DNA of 14,013 nt. Source: an uncultured Eubacteriales bacterium (GTDB taxonomy: Bacteria > Bacillota > Clostridia > Oscillospirales > CAG-272). Below are positions 1-6,977 of the stretch, piece after piece (the first letter of the stretch is position 1; the number at the start of each line of letters is the position of its first letter). The stretch is taken from positions 1 through 14,013 of the forward strand of contig UQXK01000045.1 of NCBI GenBank assembly GCA_900544985.1, written 5' to 3'. The position numbers were made by a program, and so were the translations under genes. The notes under the pieces are model-generated. The model made no database searches. It saw nothing but the letters and a program-made list of their open reading frames with translations, and was not told where the DNA came from.

Positions 1-187
1 ATTGTAGGGAAAATTCTTCGTTCAGTACATTGAACTTTGTCTCTATTTCCATCATAGCACATTTATAGTATGTCATAAGCTTTGCAAAGCCATAAGTTTT
101 GGAAAGCATTTCTTCTGCGCGCTCCTCTACTGTAAGAGAAGCGCGCGTTTTTTTTATTTCTTTCAAATGGGTTTCAATGTCATTCAC
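1..187 (-). CDS. RelQ-like small alarmone synthetase (GTP pyrophosphokinase), N-terminal part only
   Basis: The first 62 codons of a gene that leaves the window at base 1. The start is GTG at 187-185, chosen because GGAGG at 195-199 lies 7 bases upstream and no ATG precedes the conserved part. The visible protein is a charged N-terminal helix (VNDIETHLKEIKK) followed by YYKCAMMEIETKFNVLNEEF. That second stretch resembles the helix before the RelA/SpoT synthetase fold in Bacillota RelQ/YjbM-type proteins (an ELxTKLxxLxxEF-like pattern). Such enzymes transfer pyrophosphate from ATP to GDP or GTP, making (p)ppGpp in the cytoplasm. The catalytic residues lie outside the window, so the call rests on this short stretch. 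The gene begins 18 bases after the exporter gene ends and is probably cotranscribed with it. Another protein with a similar helical start cannot be excluded. Confidence 0.6.
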   Translation of the reverse strand, partial: MNDIETHLKEIKKTRASLTVEERAEEMLSKTYGFAKLMTYYKCAMMEIETKFNVLNEEFSLQ

Positions 188-205
188 GTTTTTTCCTCCG
201 TTATA

Positions 206-2065
206 TTATGCCGATTTATCAAATTGGCTGTTGTAAAGATCGGCGTAGAATCCTTTTTTATTCAGAAGCTCATCATGCGTGCCGCTCTCTATTATGTCTC
301 CGTCTTTCAAAACAAGAATGAGATCCGCATTTTTTATTGTCGAAAGTCTGTGAGCTATAACGAACGAAGTGCGGTCTTTCATGAGTGCGTCCATGGCGTT
401 CTGTATAACAAGCTCTGTGCGTGTGTCCACGGAGCTTGTAGCCTCGTCGAGAATGAGCATGGGTTTATCCGCTATCATTGCGCGAGCTATCGTAAGCTGT
501 TGCTTCTGCCCCTGCGAAAGGCTTACCTGGTCGTTCAAAACTGTGTCGTAACCGTGAGGAAGCGTTCTTATAAAATGGTCGAGTCCTACGGCGCGGCACG
601 CTTCTTTCATTTTTTCGTCGCTTACATTTTCGGTGCAGTATATAAGGTTTTCGCGAACGGTGCCTTCAAATAGCCATGTATCCTGCAAAACCATGCAGAA
701 AAGCGAATGTACATTTTCTCGTTTTAAAGAATTTGTTGAAACTCCGTCTATGAGGATTTCTCCGCCCTGTATCTCATGGAAACGCATAAGAAGATTTACA
801 AGTGTCGTCTTTCCCGCTCCGGTAGGACCTACTATCGCTATTTTCTGTCCCGGAAGCGCTTTGGCGGAAAAATCGTTTATTATAACACGGTCGGAATCTT
901 CGTAACCGAATTTTACATGTTTGAATTCGACCTCGCCTCTGATGTTTTCAATAGAAGCATTCTTACTGCTTTCATCGGACATTTCTTCTGCTTCGAGGAA
1001 TTCGAAAACTCTTTCTCCTGCGGCACCGGCAGATTGCAACGACTGCATTGCCTGTGCTATCTGAGATAGCGGCTGTGTAAAATATCTTACATACATCATA
1101 AATGCGACAATGACGCCAAAGGAGATTTTACCGTTCATGGTGAGCAGTGCACCTACAACGCATACGGCAACATAACCGAAATTTCCGATAAACGACATTA
1201 TCGGCATCATGAGACCGGACAGGCACTGCGCGCGAAATCCGCTCTCGCGGAGATTTCCGTTCATTTCGTCAAAGATTCTTTTTGAGTTTTCTTCCCCGTT
1301 GTAAGCCTTTACGACGGTGTGTCCCGAATACATTTCCTCTATATGTCCGTTTATTTCTCCGAGGTGTTTTTGCTGGCGCGTAAAATACTTTTGCGAATGG
1401 CCCATTATAAACATCATGATAAACAAACCTATTATTGTGGAAAGCACGGCAGTAAGTGTCATTATGATATTCGTTTTTATCATCATGATGAGCGAACCTA
1501 CAAGAAGCGTTATTGCCGAAACAAGGGTGCTTATACTCATATTAAACGATTGCGCTATGGTATCTACATCATTTGTCACGCGCGAAAGAATATCGCCTGT
1601 CGTCGTTTTGTTGTAGTACCACATAGGAAGTCTGTTTATCTTGCCCGAAATATCTCCGCGAAGTCTTTTGGAGATTCTTTGGGTTATCGTGGACATTATA
1701 AAACTCTGCGTGGAAGAAAGTATAAAGCTCATGGCATAGAACGCAACAAGTACAAATCCTATTTTCGCAACGCCATCCAAATCTATGCCCGTCAGTATGC
1801 CGTCCTTTATAAGATTGGTCATTTGGGAAAGCTTGTCGGGACCAAGTATTGTAAGTACAGTGCCGCCGATAGCACAGATAAGAGCAATTATGATGGCGGC
1901 ATGATACTTTTTGCTGTAATTAAGGAGTTTTTTCCATATGCCGACAAAATTTTTCGCCTTTTCTCCGCCTCCCGGACCGCCTGGTCCGCCGGGACCGTGC
2001 CCCGGACCACCGGGCATTCTTCTCATCGGACGCGCATTCTCTTTTTCAAATTCTTTGTTTGACAT
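206..2065 (-). CDS. Type I ABC exporter half-transporter, catalytically competent subunit
   Basis: A 619-residue fused membrane and ATPase protein of the multidrug/lipid exporter type (LmrD/YfiC/TM288-like). Residues 16-34 form a Gly/Pro-rich tail with GPGGPGG repeats, then about six membrane helices lie between residues 52 and 345. The ATPase domain follows: Walker A GPTGAGKT (413-420), Q-loop Q461, signature LSQGQ (516-520), Walker B MLILDE with the catalytic E541, D-loop SSVD and switch H572. The ATG overlaps the TAA of the upstream exporter gene by one base (TAATG), and GGAGG lies at 2076-2080, so the two are translationally coupled and should form a heterodimer. The signature motif departs from LSGGQ, as is common in the second subunit of such pairs. 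The substrate (drug, peptide or lipid) cannot be told from sequence. Confidence 0.93.
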   Translation of the reverse strand: MSNKEFEKENARPMRRMPGGPGHGPGGPGGPGGGEKAKNFVGIWKKLLNYSKKYHAAIIIALICAIGGTVLTILGPDKLSQMTNLIKDGILTGIDLDGVAKIGFVLVAFYAMSFILSSTQSFIMSTITQRISKRLRGDISGKINRLPMWYYNKTTTGDILSRVTNDVDTIAQSFNMSISTLVSAITLLVGSLIMMIKTNIIMTLTAVLSTIIGLFIMMFIMGHSQKYFTRQQKHLGEINGHIEEMYSGHTVVKAYNGEENSKRIFDEMNGNLRESGFRAQCLSGLMMPIMSFIGNFGYVAVCVVGALLTMNGKISFGVIVAFMMYVRYFTQPLSQIAQAMQSLQSAGAAGERVFEFLEAEEMSDESSKNASIENIRGEVEFKHVKFGYEDSDRVIINDFSAKALPGQKIAIVGPTGAGKTTLVNLLMRFHEIQGGEILIDGVSTNSLKRENVHSLFCMVLQDTWLFEGTVRENLIYCTENVSDEKMKEACRAVGLDHFIRTLPHGYDTVLNDQVSLSQGQKQQLTIARAMIADKPMLILDEATSSVDTRTELVIQNAMDALMKDRTSFVIAHRLSTIKNADLILVLKDGDIIESGTHDELLNKKGFYADLYNSQFDKSA

Positions 2066-3822
2066 TATGCGAGTTCCTCCTTTGAAAGCTGTGAAAGAGC
2101 TATTTGCTTATATGTTTCGCAATTGTTCATGAGCTCTTCGTGTGTTCCTATTCCTGCCATTTTTCCGTCTTCGAGAACTATTATTTTGTCGGCGTCTCTT
2201 ATTGTGCCTATACGCTGTGCCACTATGAGCTTTGTCGCGTTTTTGCAGTCCTTTGCAAGAGCCGAACGGAGTTTTTTGTCCGTTTTGTAGTCGAGTGCGG
2301 AAAAAGAATCGTCAAATATAAATATTTCGGGGTGTCTTGCGATTGCGCGTGCTATCGAAATACGCTGTTTTTGACCGCCCGAAAGATTGGAGCCTCCCTG
2401 GGCGACATACGAATCGTAGCCGTTATCCATTTTTTCGACAAAATCGTTCGCCTGCGCCGTGTATACGGAATCGATTATATCGGAATCGGCGATTTTATCT
2501 TTTCCGTTATCGCCGAATGCCACGTTGCTCTTTATATCTCCCGAAAAAAGTATCGCTTTCTGGGAAACATAACCTATTTTATCGCGCAGCTTTTGTTGAT
2601 TGTATTCTTTTACATTTACACCGTCAACAAGGACTTCTCCTTCGGAAACGTCGTAAAAACGCGGTACAAGGTTTATTACCGTGCTCTTTCCGCTTCCGGT
2701 AGCGCCGATAAAAGCGACCGTCTCGCCTTTGTGCGCCGTAAAAGAAATGCCGCTTAATACGTATTCATCGGAATCGGGATAACGGAAACTTACGTTTTTA
2801 AATTCTACTTCGCCGTTTTTGCCGATTTCACCATCTACTCTTTCGCCGTCTCTCAAAGAAAGTTCCGTATCCAAAACTTCATTTATTCTCTTTGCCGCAA
2901 CGGAAGCACGCGGTATCATTACGGATATCATGACTATCATCATAAACGACATTACCACCTGCATCGCATATGAGGAAAATACGACCATGTCGGAAAACAG
3001 ATTCACTTTATCGAGAATACCTGCCGAATTTATAAGAATGGCTCCTATCCAATATATCGCAAGAGAAAGACCGCTGTTTATAAGCTGTATTCCGGGCATC
3101 ATAAATGCCATGACGCGATGTGCAAAAAGACTTGTATCGGTTAAAGCTGTATTGGCGGCGTCAAATTTATTTTCCTGATATCCTTCTGCATTGTATGCGC
3201 GCACAACGGAAAGACCCGTCAGATTTTCCCTTGTAACACGGTTCAAATCGTCCGTCAGTTTCTGCATCATCTTAAATTTGGGCATTGAGATAAGAACACA
3301 AGTTATAACGACTATCAAAAGCAGTACGACGGCAACACCTGTCGAAAGCGTCCACTGCCAGCTTTTATCTTCTATTTTTAGTATTGCCCAGATCGCAGTT
3401 ATAGGCGCTTTTATGATTACCTGCAATCCCATAACTACAAACATCTGGACCTGAGTTACGTCGTTTGTGGAACGTGTTATTAGACTTGCGGTAGAAAACT
3501 TCCCTATTTCTGCCATCGAAAAGGACTGGACCTTATTAAAAAGAAGCGAACGAAGGTTTGCGGAAAAGTTTGAAGCTATTCTTGATGCGATAAATGCAGT
3601 CAACACCGCCGCCGCAAGACTTCCCAACGCGCACAAAAGCATTTTTCCGCCTGCGATAAGTATATCGCTCATTGCGCTTCCCTCTGTTTGAATGAGCTTG
3701 GTTATCTCATTCATGTAATCCGGCATTGTAAGATCAAGCCAGATCTGCGCCACAATAGACAGAACAGCCATAAGCGACAGCAGCCATTCTTTTATCGTAA
3801 ATTTTTTAAGTATTTTCAGCAT
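2065..3822 (-). CDS. Type I ABC exporter half-transporter, degenerate-ATP-site subunit
   Basis: A 585-residue half-transporter and first gene of the exporter operon. About six membrane helices span residues 12-305, followed by an ATPase domain: Walker A GATGSGKS (373-380), Q-loop Q421, intact signature LSGGQ (480-484) and Walker B FIFDD. Aspartate 505 stands where the catalytic glutamate is expected, and the switch histidine is replaced by Q536 (IVAQR). Loss of both residues marks the degenerate-site subunit of heterodimeric exporters such as LmrC, BmrC and TM287. Its canonical signature motif would complete the active site of the partner encoded directly downstream. The ATG at 3822 has AAAGGAG at 3832-3838. 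The gene is divergent from the two-component system across a 148-base gap, suggesting that system controls it. The substrate is unknown. Confidence 0.93.
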   Translation of the reverse strand: MLKILKKFTIKEWLLSLMAVLSIVAQIWLDLTMPDYMNEITKLIQTEGSAMSDILIAGGKMLLCALGSLAAAVLTAFIASRIASNFSANLRSLLFNKVQSFSMAEIGKFSTASLITRSTNDVTQVQMFVVMGLQVIIKAPITAIWAILKIEDKSWQWTLSTGVAVVLLLIVVITCVLISMPKFKMMQKLTDDLNRVTRENLTGLSVVRAYNAEGYQENKFDAANTALTDTSLFAHRVMAFMMPGIQLINSGLSLAIYWIGAILINSAGILDKVNLFSDMVVFSSYAMQVVMSFMMIVMISVMIPRASVAAKRINEVLDTELSLRDGERVDGEIGKNGEVEFKNVSFRYPDSDEYVLSGISFTAHKGETVAFIGATGSGKSTVINLVPRFYDVSEGEVLVDGVNVKEYNQQKLRDKIGYVSQKAILFSGDIKSNVAFGDNGKDKIADSDIIDSVYTAQANDFVEKMDNGYDSYVAQGGSNLSGGQKQRISIARAIARHPEIFIFDDSFSALDYKTDKKLRSALAKDCKNATKLIVAQRIGTIRDADKIIVLEDGKMAGIGTHEELMNNCETYKQIALSQLSKEELA

Positions 3823-3970
3823 TTAATACTACTCCTTTCATTGTACTGGTTATATAATATATTTTCAAAATAAACGGAATATAAACTTTTATCGGTATAA
3901 GAAAAAATTATGTTATTGCAAAGGTTTAAAAAATCATATATAATCATTTTAAGAAACGGAGGATTATCAG
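3823..3970. promoter_or_regulatory. Divergent control region between exporter operon and two-component genes
   Basis: This AT-rich 148-base gap must hold promoters for both directions. The plus-strand promoter is clear and is listed separately. For the minus-strand exporter operon there is no strong candidate. TTGCAA (3916-3921, palindromic and so readable on both strands) with TATACC (3894-3899) at 16 bases is possible but weak. TTGAAA/TACAAT with a 17-base spacer (-10 at 3840-3845) matches better but would start transcription inside the ribosome binding site. A direct repeat ATAAAC at 3870-3875 and 3881-3886, spaced 11 bases, is a possible OmpR-family regulator site. Confidence 0.5.
3916..3944 (+). 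promoter_or_regulatory. Sigma-A-type promoter of the two-component operon
   Basis: TTGCAA (3916-3921) and an exact TATAAT (3939-3944) are separated by 17 bases. The predicted transcript starts near 3951, giving a very short leader with GGAGG at 3958-3962, 8 bases before the response regulator ATG. The fit is good on sequence alone but the start site is not mapped. Confidence 0.75.
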
Positions 3971-4645
3971 ATGTTTAATATTTTGGTCGTTGACGACGAT
4001 AAAAATACAAGACTTCTCATGCGTGCGGTTTTAGAAGCGGAAAAATATACAGTCTCAACTGCGGAAGACGGAAAAAAAGCTCTCGAAATAATGGAAAATG
4101 AACATATAGATCTTGTCATAATCGATATCATGATGCCCAATATGGACGGTTACGAATTCACCAAAACACTCAGAAGCACCAAAAACGACTTGCCTATACT
4201 TATGATTTCCGCAAAGCAACTCTCTTCCGACAGGAAAAAAGGTTTTCTTGCGGGAATAGACGATTTTATGACAAAGCCGATAGACGAAGAAGAGATGCTT
4301 CTTCGTATAAAAGCGCTTCTGCGGCGCTCTAAAATAATGACGGAAAGAAAAATAATCATCGGAGACGTAGTAATAGACTATGATTCCATGACAGTTTCCA
4401 ATAAGGATTCCGTGCAAGAGCTTCCACAGAAAGAATTTCTTTTGCTATATAAGCTTTTGTCATATCCGGGGCAGATATTTACAAGAATACAGCTTATGGA
4501 TGAAATATGGGGGATGAACAGCGATACGGGCTGGGAGACGGTTACGGTACATATAGCAAGACTCCGAAAGCGATTCGAGGGATATAAAGAATTTGAAATC
4601 GAATCCGTAAGAGGTCTGGGATACAAGGCGGTAAAGAAAATATGA
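3971..4645 (+). CDS. OmpR/PhoB-family response regulator
   Basis: A 224-residue two-domain transcription factor. The receiver domain (about 1-118) has the acidic pocket D8/D9, phospho-acceptor D52 (in IIDIMMPNMDG), S80 and K102 (TKPID), so all residues needed for phosphotransfer are present. Residues about 125-222 form the winged-helix DNA-binding domain, with the typical LPQKEFLLLYKLL, the VTVHIARLRKR recognition segment and the VRGLGYKA wing. Length and order match the OmpR family exactly. It lies just upstream of a histidine kinase and overlaps it by 4 bases (ATGA), so the pair is one operon and the kinase is its partner. The divergent ABC exporter operon is the obvious candidate target, which is an inference from position. 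Confidence 0.95.
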   Translation: MFNILVVDDDKNTRLLMRAVLEAEKYTVSTAEDGKKALEIMENEHIDLVIIDIMMPNMDGYEFTKTLRSTKNDLPILMISAKQLSSDRKKGFLAGIDDFMTKPIDEEEMLLRIKALLRRSKIMTERKIIIGDVVIDYDSMTVSNKDSVQELPQKEFLLLYKLLSYPGQIFTRIQLMDEIWGMNSDTGWETVTVHIARLRKRFEGYKEFEIESVRGLGYKAVKKI

Positions 4646-5691
4646 AAAAGAACAAAACATATCATATAGCAATGCTTTCATTTGTTTTTTCGGCAATAGT
4701 GTTCTTTATTCTTACAACAACATTTTTGATAGTGGGAACAGCTGTATCTATTCTTATAAATTACGGAATTATTACAACTGATAATCCTGATAAGAGTATT
4801 TTTATACCGCCGATAATAATATTTGTTATATCAAGTATCATAGTCGGAACTATTATTACCGTTGTGGTCGGAAAAATCACCTTGAAACCGTTTAATGCTA
4901 TGATAAACGGTATAAACTCTCTTGCAGACGGAAACTATGAAACACGTTTAAAGCTGGGAAATTACAAAATGGGAATCGAGCTTAACAATAGTTTCAATGC
5001 GCTTGCGACAGAATTGGAAAATACCGAAATTCTCCGCTCGGATTTTGTAAACAACTTTTCTCATGAGTTCAAAACGCCTATTACTTCAATACTCGGATTT
5101 ACAAAATTGTTAAAAAAGGGATCGTTGACAGAAGAACAACGGCAAGAATATCTCGAAATAATAGAGGAAGAGGCTTCCAGGCTTGTGGTTATGTCAAAAA
5201 ATGTGCTTGACATGACAAAATTTGAAAATCAAAATATTCTTACAAATATATCACATTACAATTTGTCAGAACAAATCCGCACATGCGTTATACTTTTGGA
5301 AAAGAAATGGGAAGAAAAAAATATTTCCATATCCGTCGATTTTGACGAGCATTATATGGACGCCAACGAAGACATGATGAAAGAGGTTTTTATAAATCTG
5401 CTTGACAATGCCGCAAAATTCACTCCGAAAAACGGAGAGATCGAAATAAAAATTCAAAAAAGTGAAGAGTCCACAGATATTACGATAAAAAATACAGGTG
5501 TTGAAATAAGCGAAGAAGATATGCCGTGGATATTCAATAAATTTTATCAATGCGACAAATCGCACTCTTCGAAAGGAAGCGGGCTGGGGCTTTCAATAGC
5601 CAAAAGAATTGTAGAGCTGCATAGTGGAAAAATATTTGTGAAAAGCGGCAACGGCTCAACCGCTTTCACTGTGTCAATTCCTTCGAATTAA
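4642..5691 (+). CDS. Membrane sensor histidine kinase with minimal external loop
   Basis: A 349-residue kinase partnered with the response regulator whose stop it overlaps. Two membrane helices (about 10-40 and 55-77) are joined by a loop of only about 14 residues, so there is no external sensor domain. It may read the membrane itself or a partner protein. A HAMP-like linker (about 78-130) leads to the HisKA domain with H141 (NFSHEFKTP), then the ATPase domain with the N-box NLLDNAAKFT (252-261) and the G2 box KGSGLGLSIA (311-320). The G1 box reads NTGVEI, so the usual aspartate is N284. NTG versions of this box occur in other Bacillota kinases, so loss of activity is not implied. The stimulus is unknown; a cell-envelope signal fits the neighbouring exporter. 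Confidence 0.94.
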   Translation: MKKNKTYHIAMLSFVFSAIVFFILTTTFLIVGTAVSILINYGIITTDNPDKSIFIPPIIIFVISSIIVGTIITVVVGKITLKPFNAMINGINSLADGNYETRLKLGNYKMGIELNNSFNALATELENTEILRSDFVNNFSHEFKTPITSILGFTKLLKKGSLTEEQRQEYLEIIEEEASRLVVMSKNVLDMTKFENQNILTNISHYNLSEQIRTCVILLEKKWEEKNISISVDFDEHYMDANEDMMKEVFINLLDNAAKFTPKNGEIEIKIQKSEESTDITIKNTGVEISEEDMPWIFNKFYQCDKSHSSKGSGLGLSIAKRIVELHSGKIFVKSGNGSTAFTVSIPSN

Positions 5692-5821
5692 CGGGGTTCT
5701 ATTACTTATTAACGGCAATTTTCGACATTTACTTTTGACATATTTATACCCATATTTCAAAATTTCCTTTCCATATAACGAAAATTCAAATGAGGAAAAT
5801 TACTTTATTTTTGGTTAAGAA
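5692..5821. other. Gene-free stretch after the histidine kinase
   Basis: These 130 bases are AT-rich with no credible reading frame. A TTGACA (5735-5740) with CAAAAT (5758-5763) at 17 bases could be a plus-strand promoter for a short RNA ending at the following terminator; otherwise this is the 3' untranslated region of the two-component transcript. Confidence 0.4.
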
Positions 5822-5849
5822 AAAAGGCAGAGATATTTCTCTGCCTTTT
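5822..5849. terminator. Bidirectional rho-independent terminator
   Basis: A perfect 12-base-pair stem (AAAAGGCAGAGA with TCTCTGCCTTTT) around the loop TATT. It has T-runs on both sides, TTTTC on the plus strand and TTTTTTCTT on the minus strand. It can end the two-component transcript from the left and the pnuC/remnant transcript from the right. Confidence 0.9.
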
Positions 5850-5883
5850 CTATATGCTTTGATCCGAAATCCGATAAACACAC

Positions 5884-6180
5884 TTATAAGCTTGCAATCT
5901 GCTTTCGAATTTTCTCACGAATTGATTTTATAAAATCAGTTTCAGTTTCATCTTCTAAAAGCATATCGATTATTTTTTCTGCTTTTTTGAGATATACAGG
6001 GGAATCTTCTGTTTCATAAAGAGCGGTCATATGAAGGAAAATTGCCTATGTCAGCGGAACGAGCGCTTCTTTTGCAACCTTGTGTTTTTCCTCCGTCAAG
6101 AAAATATACAAGAGCATTTTCGCGGGCTTTGTAAAGATTAGGAAAATATCGATGTAAAACTTCCCTGTCGGAGGAGATTT
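5884..6180 (-). pseudogene. Decayed coding remnant downstream of pnuC
   Basis: The minus strand reads as protein-like sequence but is broken. The last part, 6030-5884, is a 48-codon open frame (MTALYETEDSPVYLKKAEKI...) ending in TAA. Its ATG has no ribosome binding site, and an in-frame TAG lies at 6046-6048, just upstream. Before that TAG the same frame reads TEEKHKVAKEALVPLT. Further upstream the protein-like reading (DREVLHRYFPNLYKARENAL) is in a different frame, which suggests a frameshift near 6095-6105. A helical, charged protein tail is implied, but I do not recognise the family. It directly follows the pnuC stop and precedes the shared terminator. The alternatives are a real 48-residue small protein or plain noncoding DNA. 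Confidence 0.4.
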
Positions 6181-6183
6181 TTT

Positions 6184-6867
6184 CTAACCGTTTTCGTTCT
6201 GGCGTTTCTTCATCTTTCTCCAACTGTAAAATCCGTAAATATCGTTTGCAAAAAACATCACAAAGCACATCACCATAGGGATATAAGACGGATTTTCGAT
6301 ACTCGCGAGAATCCACATAATGATAAGAACCAGATCGTTTAATGAATATGCTACCGCATAAAACGGACTTCTCAGAAACGAAAGATAAGACGCGCAAAAA
6401 CTTGTCGTTACGGAGACTGTACTTATAATAAGGTTGGCTGTTCCAAGCTTTTTTAGAATAAAATAAAAAGCACCCGTGACAATAATTGCGGATATTATCA
6501 TGAAAATTCCGCTTTTTAAAGTAATATGTCCTACTTTGACTTCATTTTTTGTCTTTGAAGGGTGAGAAAGCCATGAAAAAATGCTGATAAGAGCGATAGG
6601 TGCGGTCATACCTAAGTAAGTTATCATTTCTCCGTAATAATTAAAGAAAAAAGATACTATTCCGTAAAAGACGGCAAATACAACGGTTAATACCTGCCCT
6701 ATGACATTTCCCTTTGCAACAAAAATGAGCGCGGTTACGCCTATAAGAGATGATATAAGATTAAGAATATTCTTTTCTTGCGGCAATAAGAAAGCAAGAA
6801 TGACCGTTGCAACCGAAAATAACCATAAAAAGATTTCAAACTTTGTAAAATAGGATTTTGATTTCAT
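6184..6867 (-). CDS. pnuC: PnuC-family nicotinamide riboside transporter
   Basis: A 227-residue, almost wholly membrane-embedded protein with about seven helices. Family-typical segments are GNVIGQVLTVVFAVFYGIVSF (51-71), YYGEMITYLGMTAPIAL (77-93), RSPFYAVAYSLNDLVLIIMW (166-185) and the C-terminal NDIYGFYSWRKM (208-219). PnuC proteins let an NAD precursor cross the cytoplasmic membrane by facilitated diffusion, with intracellular phosphorylation trapping it. No NadR kinase is adjacent. Relatives carry thiamine (PnuT) or riboflavin (PnuX), but no TPP or FMN riboswitch is visible upstream, so nicotinamide riboside is the most likely substrate. GAGG at 6875-6878 lies 7 bases before the ATG, right after a terminator-like hairpin, which suggests control by attenuation or a riboswitch-like leader. 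Confidence 0.9.
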   Translation of the reverse strand: MKSKSYFTKFEIFLWLFSVATVILAFLLPQEKNILNLISSLIGVTALIFVAKGNVIGQVLTVVFAVFYGIVSFFFNYYGEMITYLGMTAPIALISIFSWLSHPSKTKNEVKVGHITLKSGIFMIISAIIVTGAFYFILKKLGTANLIISTVSVTTSFCASYLSFLRSPFYAVAYSLNDLVLIIMWILASIENPSYIPMVMCFVMFFANDIYGFYSWRKMKKRQNENG

Positions 6868-6880
6868 TTTATAACCTCAA

Positions 6881-6937
6881 AAAAGCATTCGTAATGCACA
6901 TCTTCAAAGACCTAACGATGTACACACGAATGCTTTT
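6881..6937 (-). terminator. Terminator-like branched hairpin in the pnuC leader
   Basis: On the minus strand a 12-base-pair stem pairs 6937-6926 with 6892-6881 (AAAAGCATTCGT with ACGAATGCTTTT). It is followed by a T-run of six that reaches the pnuC ribosome binding site. Inside it a second 7-pair stem (6923-6917 with 6902-6896, one G-T pair) closes a 14-base loop. It may end the polysaccharide operon transcript, act as an attenuator for pnuC, or both. Confidence 0.7.
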
Positions 6938-6944
6938 AAGCATT
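6929..6944 (-). promoter_or_regulatory. Possible anti-terminator hairpin competing with the pnuC leader terminator
   Basis: AATGCTT at 6944-6938 is complementary to AAGCATT at 6935-6929, the same bases that form the 5' arm of the terminator stem. The two structures cannot form together, which is the geometry of an attenuator. The loop is short, so about six pairs are realistic and this helix is weaker than the terminator. A further small hairpin, CTGCC/GGTAG with loop ACCG, lies just upstream at about 6949-6962. Confidence 0.4.
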
Positions 6945-6977
6945 TTTACTACCCGGTGGCAGTTATTTTATTTAATT

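Noticed and set aside
2000..2030. Low-complexity GPGGPGG-coding run as a tandem repeat element
   Set aside because: It encodes the Gly/Pro-rich N-terminal tail that is frequent in this type of clostridial exporter; it is not a mobile or CRISPR repeat.
1319..2062. A 247-codon plus-strand open frame opposite the exporter gene
   Set aside because: It lies wholly antisense to a well-supported ABC exporter, has no ribosome binding site and no recognisable domain; it is a shadow frame.
206..3822. BceAB-type antimicrobial peptide transporter next to a BceRS-type system
   Set aside because: Both proteins are fused membrane-ATPase exporters of type I. There is no separate ATPase or ten-helix permease with a large external loop.
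3840..3868. TTGAAA-17-TACAAT as exporter operon promoter
   Set aside because: The hexamers fit, but the start would fall near 3833 inside the AAAGGAG binding site, leaving almost no leader. It is kept only as a remote possibility.
6014..6397. A 127-codon minus-strand open frame over the end of pnuC
   Set aside because: Its first two thirds are a shadow of pnuC. Only its last part overlaps the protein-like remnant, which is described as a pseudogene instead.
6868..6977. TPP, FMN or preQ1 riboswitch before the PnuC-family gene
   Set aside because: None of the conserved core sequences of these classes could be found, so the leader is reported only as an unassigned structure.
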